The notes: a model not told the origin generated them from the letters alone. Shown: positions 52,301-61,411, numbered from the stretch's first letter. The stretch is 64,000 nucleotides of DNA from Acidimicrobiales bacterium (GCA_035533095.1 DATLUM010000056.1:1-64000); one strand, 5' to 3'. Program-made: numbers and translations.

Positions 52301-53716
52301 TCATTTGCGCCACTCTGGGTGGCGCCCCGCCCAGCCCCTGACCGGTTCGAGTTGGGCCGCCAGGCTGATCAGGAGGCTCTCGCTGCAAGCGGGACCGATG
52401 AGCTGGGCTCCCACGGGCAGTCCCTTCCTGGTGAATCCGGCCGGGACGCTCACCCCCGGCCACCCCAGCACGTTCCACGGCCAGGCGTACGGGCAGGCGC
52501 CGGCCATCAACTGGTCGGTGGCCCAGCCCCCGAGCCCCTCGAACGCTCCTATGGGGATGGGCGGCTTGGCGGTCGTCGGCGCCAGGATGACGTCGAAGCG
52601 TTCGAATATGCGCCCCACCCTTGCCGCGAAGAACGGCTCGAGGCGTCGCGCCAAACGAAGCGGGGGCCCGCTCAGGATGCGGCCGAGGCGACCGTTGGCG
52701 CGAGTCCTGGGGTCGAGCAGGTCTTCGTCGGGCACGCGGTTGCACCAGTCCGCCACCCCCGCTGTGGAGCGCGGGACGAAGGACAGCCCGATCAGCCCGT
52801 AAGCGGGATCCTCCTCCTCCACGTCGTGGCCAAGCCCGGCGAGGTCCTGCGCGACCGACTCGACCGCCGCGCTCACCTCGCCGTCGAGTGATGTCCTCAC
52901 GAGGCTGAAGGGGATCCGGGTGGAGAGCGCGATGCGCAACCGCCGCGGCGATCTCGTCGCCGAGGCCGCGAACGGCTCCGCCGGCGCCGGGGGCTTGTGA
53001 AGGTCCAACCGGTGGTTCCCAGTGAGCACGTCGAGCAGCAGCGCGGCGTCGCCTACGGTGCGCGCCAGGGGGCCGTACACAGTGATCCCGTTGAACGCCT
53101 CCGGGTCGGGCCAGGTGGAGATCCTCCCCCGCTGAGGTTTGATACCGACGAGGTTCGTCCAAGAGGCGGGAATTCGTACGGATCCAGCCCCGTCCGACCC
53201 GACAGCGGCCGCGACCACCCCGGTAGCTACGGCCACAGCCGATCCACCCGACGACCCGCCCGGGGAGTAGCCGGTGTTCCACGGGTTGCGAGTCGCCCCG
53301 AACGCGCTGCTCTCGGTCCATGGCCACTGCCCGAACTCAGGGCTGTTCGTCTTGCCGATCACTATGGCTCCGGCCGCTCGCAGGCGGCGAACCGCCTCGC
53401 CGTCGTCCGCCTTTGGCTCGAAGTCTCCCGCACAGCCGAAAGGAGTCGTCTCTCCCGCTATGTCGCTGTCGTCCTTGATCGCGATCGGTACCCCGAGCAA
53501 CGGGAGCCGCTCTCCCTCCGCCAGGCGTTTGTCTGCCGCCCTCGCCTCTTCGATCGCCGCATCAGCGCGCAGTACGCGGAAGGGATTCAGGACCGGCTGC
53601 ACATCTTCCGCCGCTGCGATGGCGCGTTCGACCAGCTCGACCGAGCTGACGTCTCGGTTGGCCAGCAGTTCCGCTTGGTCGGCAAGGGCGGTGAAGCGTT
53701 CGTCACCGTCGGGCAT
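52301..53716 (-). CDS. Amidase signature enzyme
   Basis: This 471-residue protein of the amidase signature family has the Ser-cis-Ser-Lys triad regions: VPIAIKDDSDIAG (Lys), and GGSSGGSAVAVATGVVAAAVGSDGAGSVRIPAS with the cis-Ser and nucleophile Ser. It hydrolyses an amide (or ester) bond; bile-acid amidases and many unrelated amidases share this fold. The order with the cyclase gene (7 bp apart) suggests one transcript. The substrate is unknown. Confidence 0.9.
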   Translation of the reverse strand: MPDGDERFTALADQAELLANRDVSSVELVERAIAAAEDVQPVLNPFRVLRADAAIEEARAADKRLAEGERLPLLGVPIAIKDDSDIAGETTPFGCAGDFEPKADDGEAVRRLRAAGAIVIGKTNSPEFGQWPWTESSAFGATRNPWNTGYSPGGSSGGSAVAVATGVVAAAVGSDGAGSVRIPASWTNLVGIKPQRGRISTWPDPEAFNGITVYGPLARTVGDAALLLDVLTGNHRLDLHKPPAPAEPFAASATRSPRRLRIALSTRIPFSLVRTSLDGEVSAAVESVAQDLAGLGHDVEEEDPAYGLIGLSFVPRSTAGVADWCNRVPDEDLLDPRTRANGRLGRILSGPPLRLARRLEPFFAARVGRIFERFDVILAPTTAKPPIPIGAFEGLGGWATDQLMAGACPYAWPWNVLGWPGVSVPAGFTRKGLPVGAQLIGPACSESLLISLAAQLEPVRGWAGRHPEWRK

Positions 53717-53723
53717 GACCTAT

Positions 53724-54746
53724 CTATTTGTGCCCGCCGCCCACCTTTTCCTTCTCGTTCGCGCGGCGAAGGACGCTGAGCTCCACGGTTCCGATCCCTT
53801 TGAGCTTGTGGGGACGGATAGGCCTGACGGTGTACCTCTCGTCGCGGGAGATGGTCTCAGCCAGGGCCGCCGACACGAGGACGGTACCGGGGCGGGCCGC
53901 CATGGTGGCGCGCGACGCGAGGTTGACCACCGGACCGTAGAGATCTCCCGATTGCGCCAGCACGCTGCCCACAGCCACGCCGACCCGCACAGAAGGAAGG
54001 TCGGGCGAGTCAAAAGACTCCGCCAGGGAGACCGCGATCTCGGCGACGAGAGCAGGGTCGGACGCGAACATGACCTCGTCGCCGATCATCTTGACCACGC
54101 GCCCCCCACCGCCGACCACGATGTCGAGGGCGAGAACCTCGAAACGCTCGATCAGCTCGGCGGTCTCGGTGTCGCTCAACTGCTCGCTGAGGGACGTGAA
54201 CCCGACAAGGTCTGCGAAACCTACGGCGACGGCCCGGCCGCTGCCCTCGCTGGCCGCCGTCTCGGCCAGCTTGCGCGAGACCGAGTCGAGCAGGTGGCGC
54301 CGGAGCAGGTATCCGACGACCGATTCCAGGTCGTCGACTCGCTGCTCGGGCGGGGTGGACAACGCCCCCTCCCGGCCGGTTGCAACATCGCTGGTAACAC
54401 GGTCGACCCAGAACCCGACGACGGCGTCCGCCATCCTCGATGCCGCGAGCCCGAGCGTGCGCGTGAGGTGGAGTATCTCGGCCGGGCTGAGCCCGTCCTC
54501 GTCCATGAGCGCCTTGGCCTTCTCCAGGGCGTGCAGGTCCTCCTCGAAGAAGGCGGCCTCGTCGTGGGGCACGTCCGGTAGGCCCATCGCTCTTCGGAGC
54601 CGCCGCGCCAGCTCCCCGTCCACACCCGCTTCCTCCGCCAGCTCGTCCGCGGTGAACTTGCGCTTGTGAGGTATCGCGCCCTCGGCGAATGCCTCGAGAG
54701 CCTGCTCTATCCGCTGCTCGGGGTCGACTTGTGGTTCTGGTTGCAC
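53724..54746 (-). CDS. Class III adenylate/guanylate cyclase with N-terminal regulatory domain
   Basis: This 340-residue protein has a C-terminal catalytic domain with metal-binding Asp179 (VGFADLVGFT) and Asp223 (MIGDEV), Lys219 as purine-specifying residue, and Asn275/Arg279 (NLASR) for the transition state. All canonical residues are present, so it should be active as a homodimer. The N-terminal 160 residues are helical with a TADELAEEAGVDGELARRLRRAMG helix-turn-helix-like start, resembling the pH-sensing domain of Rv1264. No membrane segment is visible. It is 28 bp after a small gene. Confidence 0.9.
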   Translation of the reverse strand: MQPEPQVDPEQRIEQALEAFAEGAIPHKRKFTADELAEEAGVDGELARRLRRAMGLPDVPHDEAAFFEEDLHALEKAKALMDEDGLSPAEILHLTRTLGLAASRMADAVVGFWVDRVTSDVATGREGALSTPPEQRVDDLESVVGYLLRRHLLDSVSRKLAETAASEGSGRAVAVGFADLVGFTSLSEQLSDTETAELIERFEVLALDIVVGGGGRVVKMIGDEVMFASDPALVAEIAVSLAESFDSPDLPSVRVGVAVGSVLAQSGDLYGPVVNLASRATMAARPGTVLVSAALAETISRDERYTVRPIRPHKLKGIGTVELSVLRRANEKEKVGGGHK

Positions 54747-54774
54747 TGTTTCGTTGGCTACGAGACGTACCCGG

Positions 54775-54918
54775 TCAGGACCGGTCGCGCCACCAACCCA
54801 CGAACATGCGGTAGAGGATTCCGCGCTCCGGCTGCTCCGCCGCCGGCCCTTCCGCGTAGAAACGCTGGAAGGCGGCCGTGTCGTCGGATGTAGTCGAGGT
54901 CTCCTGCGGCTCTTCCAT
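54775..54918 (-). CDS. Small 47-residue protein upstream of the cyclase
   Basis: ATG 54918 gives MEEPQETSTTSDDTAAFQRF and a C-terminus ILYRMFVGWWRDRS. The acidic N-terminal half and aromatic/basic C-terminal half could form an amphipathic or membrane-touching helix. It sits 28 bp upstream of the cyclase on the same strand. No family is recognised. The frame upstream of the ATG is Arg-rich and unlikely to be coding. Confidence 0.55.
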   Translation of the reverse strand: MEEPQETSTTSDDTAAFQRFYAEGPAAEQPERGILYRMFVGWWRDRS

Positions 54919-54995
54919 GTGAACCGATACTAAACGACCTCTCCGGCGGGGCCGACCCTGGAATTGGGACCCCACCCCTCGGCCTGATTACCCGA

Positions 54996-56201
54996 TTACG
55001 CGGCGCGTTCGAGGATGTGAACCCCGCAGGCGGAGCCGAGCCCGATCACGTGGGCGAGGCCGACCTTGGCGTTGTCGATCTGGCGGTCCTTGGCCTCACC
55101 GCGGAGGTGCTGGCAGACCTCCCAGATGTTGGCGATACCGGTCGCTGCTATCGGGTGGCCCTTCGACTCGAGGCCACCGGACACGTTCACCGGGGTCTTC
55201 CCGTCGCGCCACGTGGCACCCGACTCGAAGAACGGGACGGCCTCACCTGGCTTGCAGAGCATCAGGTTGTCGTAGTGCACGAGCTCCGCTGTTGCGAAGC
55301 AGTCGTGCAGCTCGACGAGGTCGAGATCCTCCGGGGCGACGCCGGACTGTGTGTACGCCTGCTGCGCGGCGTTCCGGGTGAGGGTGTTGACGTCGGGCAG
55401 CACCTGGCAGGCCTCCTGCCACGGGTCCGTCGTCAGGATCGATGCAGACACCTTCACCGCCCGCCGCTGCTGGTCGGGATCGAGGGTCTTGAGCTTCGAC
55501 CCGGACACCACGACCGCCGCGGCGGCACCGTCACAGTTGGCCGAGCACATCGGGCGGGTGTTCGGGTAGGCGATCATGACGTCGTTCATGATCTCGTCGA
55601 GCGTGAACTTCTTCTGGTAGGCGGCCAGGGGGTTCAGGGTGGAGTGGGCGTGGTTCTTCTCGCTGATCCGCGCGAAGAGCTCAAACGAGGTGCCGCCGTA
55701 CTTGTGCCCGTACTCCATGCCGATCTGGGCGAAGACGCCGGGCATGGTTTCCGTGCCGATTCGCCCATCGACCGGGACGACAGCACCGTAGCGACCCCTC
55801 GGCTCGTACTTGTTGGAGTCCTTCTTTGCCTGCCCACCACCACCGAGAAGTCCGGCACCTGCGAGCTTCTCCACACCGACTGCGAGGCCCATGTCGCATT
55901 CGCCGGCCTTGACCGCCATGATCGCCGTCCGCAGCGCTGTCGCGCCTGTCGCGCAGGCGTTGGCGACGTTGTAGACCGGTATCCCAGTCTGGCCGATCTG
56001 CTTCTGGACCTGCTGGCCGATCGGAGCGCCGGCGCCCATCAGGTTGCCGGCAGCCAGGACACCTACGTCTTTGACTGTCACGTCGGCGTCGGCGAGCGCC
56101 GCCATCGCAGCCTCCGCCGCCAGGTCCACCGTGTCGAGCTCGGGGTGCTTGCCGAACCTCGTCATGTGGATTCCCAGGATCCAGATGTCGTCGCTTGCCA
56201 T
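54996..56201 (-). CDS. SCP-x/Ltp1-type thiolase with intact active site
   Basis: This is a 401-residue thiolase-fold protein with Cys83 (NACATGATAL), HDCF in ELHDCFATAEL and GHP in ESKGHPIAATG. All thiolytic residues are therefore present, unlike the Ltp homologue at 19407. It would cleave 3-ketoacyl-CoA thioesters, perhaps with branched or steroid side chains. The DUF35 gene upstream (1 bp gap) is its likely partner. The gene ends 78 bp downstream of the small protein's start. Confidence 0.88.
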   Translation of the reverse strand: MASDDIWILGIHMTRFGKHPELDTVDLAAEAAMAALADADVTVKDVGVLAAGNLMGAGAPIGQQVQKQIGQTGIPVYNVANACATGATALRTAIMAVKAGECDMGLAVGVEKLAGAGLLGGGGQAKKDSNKYEPRGRYGAVVPVDGRIGTETMPGVFAQIGMEYGHKYGGTSFELFARISEKNHAHSTLNPLAAYQKKFTLDEIMNDVMIAYPNTRPMCSANCDGAAAAVVVSGSKLKTLDPDQQRRAVKVSASILTTDPWQEACQVLPDVNTLTRNAAQQAYTQSGVAPEDLDLVELHDCFATAELVHYDNLMLCKPGEAVPFFESGATWRDGKTPVNVSGGLESKGHPIAATGIANIWEVCQHLRGEAKDRQIDNAKVGLAHVIGLGSACGVHILERAA

Positions 56202-56202
56202 G

Positions 56203-56607
56203 TCAGTTCCCCTCCACGGGCTCGAAGCCGAAGCCGATCGCTTCGGTTCCCTCGTCGTCGGTCCCGACCACGTAAGTGGCGAGACGCACTTTCATTCCGG
56301 TGCGCACATGCTCGGGGTCGGGCGAAGTGTTGATCACGTTCCCCCTGACACTTGTGCCGTCGCAGTCCACCACGCCGGCCACGAACGGGACGGGAATGCC
56401 GGGCGCCGCGTAGGCGACGATCGTGTACGCACGAAGCTCGCCCTCTGTCGGGACGTCGACCTGCTTGAAACCTTCGGCCTTCCCGCAGGACGCACAGGCG
56501 TTTCTCCGGTCGAAGAACCGGGCCCCGCAGGACTTGCACTCCTTCGTCACCAGGTGGGGGTGGTCCCCGAGCACCAGGTAGTCGACCAACGGGACCTGCT
56601 GGCCCAT
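56203..56607 (-). CDS. DUF35 Zn-ribbon/OB-fold protein, thiolase partner
   Basis: This 134-residue protein has a zinc ribbon with Cys24, Cys27, Cys38 and Cys41 followed by an OB fold (TIVAYAAPGIPVPFVAGVVDCDG). In known cases DUF35 proteins bind Ltp-type thiolases and contact CoA. It is the second such pair in the window. ATG 56607 is close to a GGAGGGG ribosome site. It is divergent from the dehydrogenase at 56698. Confidence 0.87.
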   Translation of the reverse strand: MGQQVPLVDYLVLGDHPHLVTKECKSCGARFFDRRNACASCGKAEGFKQVDVPTEGELRAYTIVAYAAPGIPVPFVAGVVDCDGTSVRGNVINTSPDPEHVRTGMKVRLATYVVGTDDEGTEAIGFGFEPVEGN

Positions 56608-56697
56608 CTCCCCTCCTTATGAGGCGTTTCGGCGGCGCACGGGCGCGCGGTTGGCCACCCTACGCCAGTCCACTCCCGGGCCGCTAACTTCGGCCGC

Positions 56698-57663
56698 ATG
56701 CTCGCCGCCTACGCCGCCCGCGTCTCGCCCGACGATCCGATCTCGGCTCTCGAGGTCGGCGAACGCCCCGATCCCGAGGCGCCCGACGGCTGGGTGACCG
56801 TCGACGTGCGCGCAAGCTCGCTGAACCACCACGACGTCTGGTCGCTGCGCGGCGTCGGCCTCACCGCCGAGCAGACCCCGATGATCCTCGGCTGCGACGC
56901 CGCCGGCGTAGACCCCGAGGGCAACGAGGTGATCGTTCACGCCGTGATCGGCGACCCCAGCGCAGGGAGGGGGGACGAGACATTCGACCCGAAGCGGTCG
57001 TTGCTGTCGGAGAAGCACCAGGGGACGATCGCGGAGAAGGTCACCGTCCCCAAGCGCAACCTCGTCGCCAAGCCCGCGGAGTTGTCCTTCGAGGAGGCGG
57101 CGTGCCTTCCGACCGCCTGGCTGACCGCATACAAGATGCTCTTCAGCCGCTCGGGCCTCCGCCCCGGTGACACCGTCCTCGTGCAGGGTGCCGGCGGCGG
57201 CGTGGCGACGGCCGCGATCGCTCTGGCCAGGGCGGCCGGGTACAGGGTGTGGACCACGAGCCGCAGCGAGGCGAAACGAACCAAGGCCCTCGAGCTGGGC
57301 GCTCACGAGGTGTTCGAGTCGGGGGCGCGCCTGCCCGCCAGGGTGGACGCCGTGATGGAGAGCGTCGGGGAGGCGACCCTCGGACACTCGCTGCGGTCGG
57401 TGCGCCCGGGGGGCAGGATCGTCGTGTGCGGAGCGACTTCGGGGATGACGGTGCCGGTCGAGCTGGCACGGGTCTTCTTCCAACAGGTCGAGGTGGTCGG
57501 GTCGACCATGGGGAACCGGATCGAGCTGGAAGGGCTCGTGTCGATGCTCGTCGCCACGGGGCTGCGCCCCGTGATCGACACCGTGCTGCCGCTGGCGGAA
57601 GCCCGAAAAGGCTTCGAGCGGATGATCGGCGGAGACCTCTTCGGGAAGGTCGTCTTCGCCTGA
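56698..57663 (+). CDS. Quinone-reductase-like MDR oxidoreductase
   Basis: This 321-residue medium-chain dehydrogenase has the GroES-like N-terminal domain (SSLNHHDVWSLRGVGL, GCDAAGVDPEGNEVIVH) and an NADPH-binding domain with VQGAGGGVATAAIALARAAGY. Structural-zinc cysteines are absent, typical of the quinone oxidoreductase/enoyl reductase branch. It probably reduces an enone or enoyl thioester. It is 18 bp ahead of an acyl-CoA dehydrogenase, so an operon is likely. Confidence 0.85.
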   Translation: MLAAYAARVSPDDPISALEVGERPDPEAPDGWVTVDVRASSLNHHDVWSLRGVGLTAEQTPMILGCDAAGVDPEGNEVIVHAVIGDPSAGRGDETFDPKRSLLSEKHQGTIAEKVTVPKRNLVAKPAELSFEEAACLPTAWLTAYKMLFSRSGLRPGDTVLVQGAGGGVATAAIALARAAGYRVWTTSRSEAKRTKALELGAHEVFESGARLPARVDAVMESVGEATLGHSLRSVRPGGRIVVCGATSGMTVPVELARVFFQQVEVVGSTMGNRIELEGLVSMLVATGLRPVIDTVLPLAEARKGFERMIGGDLFGKVVFA

Positions 57664-57681
57664 CGCTGTAGGGTCCAGTAC

Positions 57682-58830
57682 GTGGAGAGGACGATCTTCG
57701 AGGAGGAGCACGAGCAGTTCCGCGCGGCGATCCGCGCGTTCTTCGAGAAGGAGGCTGTCCCCCACCAGCAGGAGTGGGAGAAGGCCGGGGTCATCGATCG
57801 GTCCCTGTTTGCCAAGGCTGGCGCGAACGGGTTCCTCGCGATGGCGGCGCCGGAGGAGTTCGGCGGTGGCGGAGTCGACGACTTCCGCTACAACCAGGTC
57901 ATCGACGAGGAGATCCAGTACCTCGGGCTGGGCGGGGCCGGCCTGGGCATCTCGCTCCACAACGACATCTGCCTCCCGTACTTCCTCACCCTCGCCGACG
58001 ACGAGCAGAAGGCCCGTTGGCTGCCTGGCATCTGCTCGGGCGAGCTCATCACGGCGATCGGCATGACGGAGCCGGGCATCGGCTCGGACCTCGCTTCGAT
58101 GTCCACGACCGCGATACGCGACGGCGACGACTACGTCGTCAACGGTGCCAAGACGTTCATCACCAATGGCATCAACGCCGATCTCGTCGTGACGGCGGTC
58201 AAGACCGACCCCTCGCAGAAGCACAGGGGTATGTCGCTCCTCATCATCGAGCGCGGGATGCCCGGGTTCGAAAGGGGGCGCAACCTCGAGAAGGTCGGGC
58301 TGCACTCGCAGGACACCGCGGAGCTGTTCTTCAACGACGTCCGCGTGCCGGTGGCCAACCGCCTGGGTGACGAGGGCACCGGATTCACCAGCCTGGTAAC
58401 CAACCTCCCGCAGGAGCGCCTGTCGATCGCGATCGCCGGCGTCGCAGCCGCGCGGGCAGCACTCGACTGGACGATCGAGTACTGCAAGGAGAGAAAAGCG
58501 TTCGGCCAGCCGATCGGCTCGTACCAGAACTCGAAGTTCGTGCTTGCGGAGTGCGAGACCGAGGTGCGTGTTGGCCAGTCATTCGTCGACGACTGCGTGA
58601 TCGCGCTGAACGAAGGCGAACTATCCGCGGAAGAAGCCGCCATGGCGAAGTGGTGGTGCACCGAGTTGCAGAAGAAGGTCGTGGACCGCTGCGTGCAACT
58701 GCACGGTGGTTACGGCTACATGCTCGAGTACCCCATCGCCCGCGCCTACGTCGACGCCCGGGTCACCACCATCTACGGCGGCACCACCGAGATCATGAAG
58801 GAGATCATCGGCAGGAGCCTCGGCTTCTAG
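57682..58830 (+). CDS. Acyl-CoA dehydrogenase (homotetrameric type)
   Basis: This 382-residue protein has conventional ACAD features: MTEPGIGSDLASMSTTAIRDGDDYVVNGAKTFITNG for FAD/substrate and the C-terminal YGGTTEIMKEIIGRSLGF. A catalytic Glu is expected in the CVQLHGGYGYMLEYPIARAY region. It resembles short/long-chain ACADs rather than the steroid-specific heteromers, so general fatty acyl or branched-chain oxidation is likely. The start is GTG 57682. It overlaps the convergent ACAD by 4 bp. Confidence 0.9.
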   Translation: MERTIFEEEHEQFRAAIRAFFEKEAVPHQQEWEKAGVIDRSLFAKAGANGFLAMAAPEEFGGGGVDDFRYNQVIDEEIQYLGLGGAGLGISLHNDICLPYFLTLADDEQKARWLPGICSGELITAIGMTEPGIGSDLASMSTTAIRDGDDYVVNGAKTFITNGINADLVVTAVKTDPSQKHRGMSLLIIERGMPGFERGRNLEKVGLHSQDTAELFFNDVRVPVANRLGDEGTGFTSLVTNLPQERLSIAIAGVAAARAALDWTIEYCKERKAFGQPIGSYQNSKFVLAECETEVRVGQSFVDDCVIALNEGELSAEEAAMAKWWCTELQKKVVDRCVQLHGGYGYMLEYPIARAYVDARVTTIYGGTTEIMKEIIGRSLGF

Positions 58831-60089
58831 ACGCCTTTCGGGGCCTGCTGGGCCATGAAACCGAACATGTAGCCGGCCACTCGGCGTATCTGGATTTCCT
58901 CGGCACCCTCGGTGATGCGGTAGCGGCGATGGTGCCGGTAGATGTGCTCGAACGGCTTGTGGCGCGAGTAGCCGAGGCCCCCGTGCACCTGCATGGCGCG
59001 ATCGGCGGCCTCGCAGCACAGCCGGTTCGCCCAGTAGTTGCACATCGATACCTGCCGGGACTGGGTGAACGGCCCGTCGCGGTCCATCAGCCAGGCCGTC
59101 TTGTGGATGAAGGCCCTCAGCATCTCGCACTGGGTCTGTAGCTCGACAAGCGGGAACTGGATGCCCTGGTTCTCAGCGAGCGCTTTGCCGAAAGGCTTTC
59201 GTTCCTTCGCGTAGGCGACCGACTCGTTGATGCAGTACTGGGCCGCGCCGAGCGATGAGGCAGCCTGGCGGATCCGGTTCTCGTTGAAGAAGTGCTGCAC
59301 GATGGCCAGACCCCGGCCCTCCTCGCCGAGGATCGCGCTGTGCGGGACCCGCACATCGGTGAGCGAGACGTGCGCGTGGTCTGTCGGCATGTTGAAGGTC
59401 CAGAGGTACTCCTCGATCTTGAACCCGGGAGAGTCGACGGGCACCAGGAACCCGGTGATCCCGCGACCGTCCCCCGGCTCGCCCGACGTGCGGGCGAACA
59501 CCAGGTCGTGGCCTGCGTGATGCACGCCGGTATTGAATGTCTTCTCGCCGTTGATGACCCACTCCTCGCCCTCGCGGCGCGCGGTCGTCTCCATGTACGT
59601 CGCATCCGAGCCGTGTGCAGGCTCGGTTATCCCGAAGGCGAAGCCACGCCGGCCGGCGGCCAAGTCCTCGATCCACTCGGCCTTCTGCTGCTCGCTGCCG
59701 TAGTGGATCATGAGAAGCAGGCCGACGTTGTTGCCGACGATCGAGTGCTCGTTTTGCAGGTCGTTGTGGAGGCCGAGCCCCTTCGTCGCGAAGTGCTCGC
59801 GGATGACGGCCATGCCGAGGTTCGTCCCGTCGCGACCGCCGTACTCGGCCGGGAACGCGTACCGGTAGTGACCGGCCTTGTCGGCCCTCCGGCGAGCTTC
59901 GGCCAGCAGCGCCTCCCATTCCCGGTTGGGCAGGCCGCCCCGGTCCCAGTCCGTCCTGGCGTCCTCGCGCCGGTGGTCGAAGAAGCGGACGTTGTCGTCT
60001 TGCTCCTCGAGCGGCTTGATCTCCGCCTCGATGTACCGGTCGAGCTCGCCGAGATACTCGGTCAGCTCCTTGGGAAGTTCGAAGTCCAT
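58827..60089 (-). CDS. Acyl-CoA dehydrogenase in kinase-DUF6285 operon
   Basis: This 420-residue ACAD contains GITEPAHGSDATYMETTARR, GLGYSRHKPFEHIYRHHRRYRITEGAEEIQIRRVAGYMFG and an N-terminal extension of about 30 residues. It is the long form found next to aminoglycoside-phosphotransferase-like genes (compare the ACAD10/11 type in which a kinase acts on a hydroxyacyl-CoA before dehydrogenation). Here the kinase-like gene lies two genes upstream. The ATG shares a base with the DUF6285 stop (TGATG). Confidence 0.88.
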   Translation of the reverse strand: MDFELPKELTEYLGELDRYIEAEIKPLEEQDDNVRFFDHRREDARTDWDRGGLPNREWEALLAEARRRADKAGHYRYAFPAEYGGRDGTNLGMAVIREHFATKGLGLHNDLQNEHSIVGNNVGLLLMIHYGSEQQKAEWIEDLAAGRRGFAFGITEPAHGSDATYMETTARREGEEWVINGEKTFNTGVHHAGHDLVFARTSGEPGDGRGITGFLVPVDSPGFKIEEYLWTFNMPTDHAHVSLTDVRVPHSAILGEEGRGLAIVQHFFNENRIRQAASSLGAAQYCINESVAYAKERKPFGKALAENQGIQFPLVELQTQCEMLRAFIHKTAWLMDRDGPFTQSRQVSMCNYWANRLCCEAADRAMQVHGGLGYSRHKPFEHIYRHHRRYRITEGAEEIQIRRVAGYMFGFMAQQAPKGV

Positions 60090-60439
60090 CAGGTGTACGT
60101 CTCCAGGTAGGTCGGGTTGTTGACTTGCAGGCGGGCCGTCACCAGCGTGCGGAGCACGCCGCGCAACTGGTAGCCGTCTTCGAGAGCACCCGACCGGATC
60201 GCGTCCGACAGCTCGCGCTCCGAGGACACCCCCAGCGACGCGAGGGCCGCATCACACAGGCGGTTGTTGTCACTGCCCAGCTGGAGCTGGCGCCTCACTA
60301 TGTTCAGCGCGTTCACCGCGACTCGCAGATGGAACCTCGGCCGGCCCGAGAGCGCGCCGGCGACGTCTTTTTCCAAGAACTCCACCACCGACTCGACGAG
60401 CTCGACAGCCGTTGGCGTCCCGTACCGGTCCGCGTTCAC
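60089..60439 (-). CDS. DUF6285-like small protein
   Basis: This 116-residue helical protein (TAVELVESVVEFLEKDVAGAL, FHLRVAVNALNIVRRQLQLG, LRTLVTARLQVNNPTYL) is of the type found between phosphotransferase and ACAD genes in many actinobacteria and proteobacteria. GTG 60439 overlaps the phosphotransferase stop (GTGA), which decides the start. The function is unknown; a complex with the neighbours is plausible. Confidence 0.82.
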   Translation of the reverse strand: MNADRYGTPTAVELVESVVEFLEKDVAGALSGRPRFHLRVAVNALNIVRRQLQLGSDNNRLCDAALASLGVSSERELSDAIRSGALEDGYQLRGVLRTLVTARLQVNNPTYLETYT

Positions 60440-61407
60440 GTCACCGCATCCAACAGGTCGAGCTCCGTCTCCGCCACCCGCCGGCCGATCGTGGCGAGCT
60501 CCACCGAGCGGTCTGAACCTCCGAGATGCCGCGACGCCTGGAGCAGGCAGATGATCCCCCACCGCAATGAGGCGAACACCTCCCACCACCGCAGCTCCTC
60601 CAGGTCAACGCCCACGCCGCATTCGTCGGAATAGGCGCCGAGCAGATCGCCGTAGTGGCCCATGCCGCCGACCGGATTCGGTCCCCTGAATCGCCAGGGG
60701 CGCGCGCACAACCATCCGAGGTCCTCCAGCGGGTCGCCACGGTGCACGATCTCCCAGTCGAGAACCGCTCTCACGCCCTCCGGACCGATGATCAGGTTGC
60801 CGAGCCGGAAGTCACCGTGCACGAGGGTCGACGGCTGCCCGCTCGATGCCGGACGGTTGCGCTGCAGGTACTTGAACGCCCACTCGAACGTCGGGACGGG
60901 CGTATCGAGAAAGCGGAATATCTCCTCCCACCTCTCGAGTTGGCCCTCCTCGGCGAGACCGGGCACCGCGTCGACCGAAGCGTTGCGGAGCCGGCCTAGG
61001 ATGCGGCCGCACTGCTCGGCGAAGACGCTGCGTGCGGTCCCGTACTCGTCGCCTCTCAGGATGTGGCGGGCGAGTGTCTCACCTTCGACGCGTTCCATGA
61101 TCATGTAGGGCGCGCCGAACGGGTCGGTCCGATCCGACGAATGCAGGATGGTGGGGACGGGAACCTTCACCGCGCCGGCAGCCTCCATCGCCGCCGCCTC
61201 GGTGCTCACTGCTACGCGGTTCGCGCCCGGTGCGGCGACGCGCAGGATGCAGCCCCGCGGAACCAAACCCGGCAGGTCGAAAGACCAGATCCGGCTGGTC
61301 GCTCCGGCGGACAGCCGCTGGATGTCGACCGGATGAACGAACGCGGGTCCGAACACTTCGTGCAAGACCTCTGCGAGGGGCCCCGGGTCTACGGCGAGGT
61401 CTTTCAC
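60436..61407 (-). CDS. Aminoglycoside-phosphotransferase-like kinase, ACAD10/11-type
   Basis: This 323-residue protein has a protein-kinase-like fold with the catalytic loop LVHGDFRLGNLIIG (H-G-D-x4-N) and VLDWE in place of DFG. The N-lobe motif GATSRIWSFDL is also present. Homologous kinase domains fused or adjacent to ACADs phosphorylate 4-hydroxyacyl-CoAs in fatty acid catabolism, so a lipid hydroxyl is a better guess than an antibiotic. GTG 61407 lies 4 bp past the tRNA; the upstream 30 codons of the open frame are the tRNA itself and are not coding. Confidence 0.87.
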   Translation of the reverse strand: MKDLAVDPGPLAEVLHEVFGPAFVHPVDIQRLSAGATSRIWSFDLPGLVPRGCILRVAAPGANRVAVSTEAAAMEAAGAVKVPVPTILHSSDRTDPFGAPYMIMERVEGETLARHILRGDEYGTARSVFAEQCGRILGRLRNASVDAVPGLAEEGQLERWEEIFRFLDTPVPTFEWAFKYLQRNRPASSGQPSTLVHGDFRLGNLIIGPEGVRAVLDWEIVHRGDPLEDLGWLCARPWRFRGPNPVGGMGHYGDLLGAYSDECGVGVDLEELRWWEVFASLRWGIICLLQASRHLGGSDRSVELATIGRRVAETELDLLDAVT

Positions 61408-61411
61408 TGAG

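Noticed and set aside
56617-58305. A 562-codon open frame on the minus strand
   Set aside because: It is antisense to two clear genes (MDR oxidoreductase and ACAD) and its translation is Arg/His/Asp-rich with no family motif. Long antisense frames are common in high-GC DNA.
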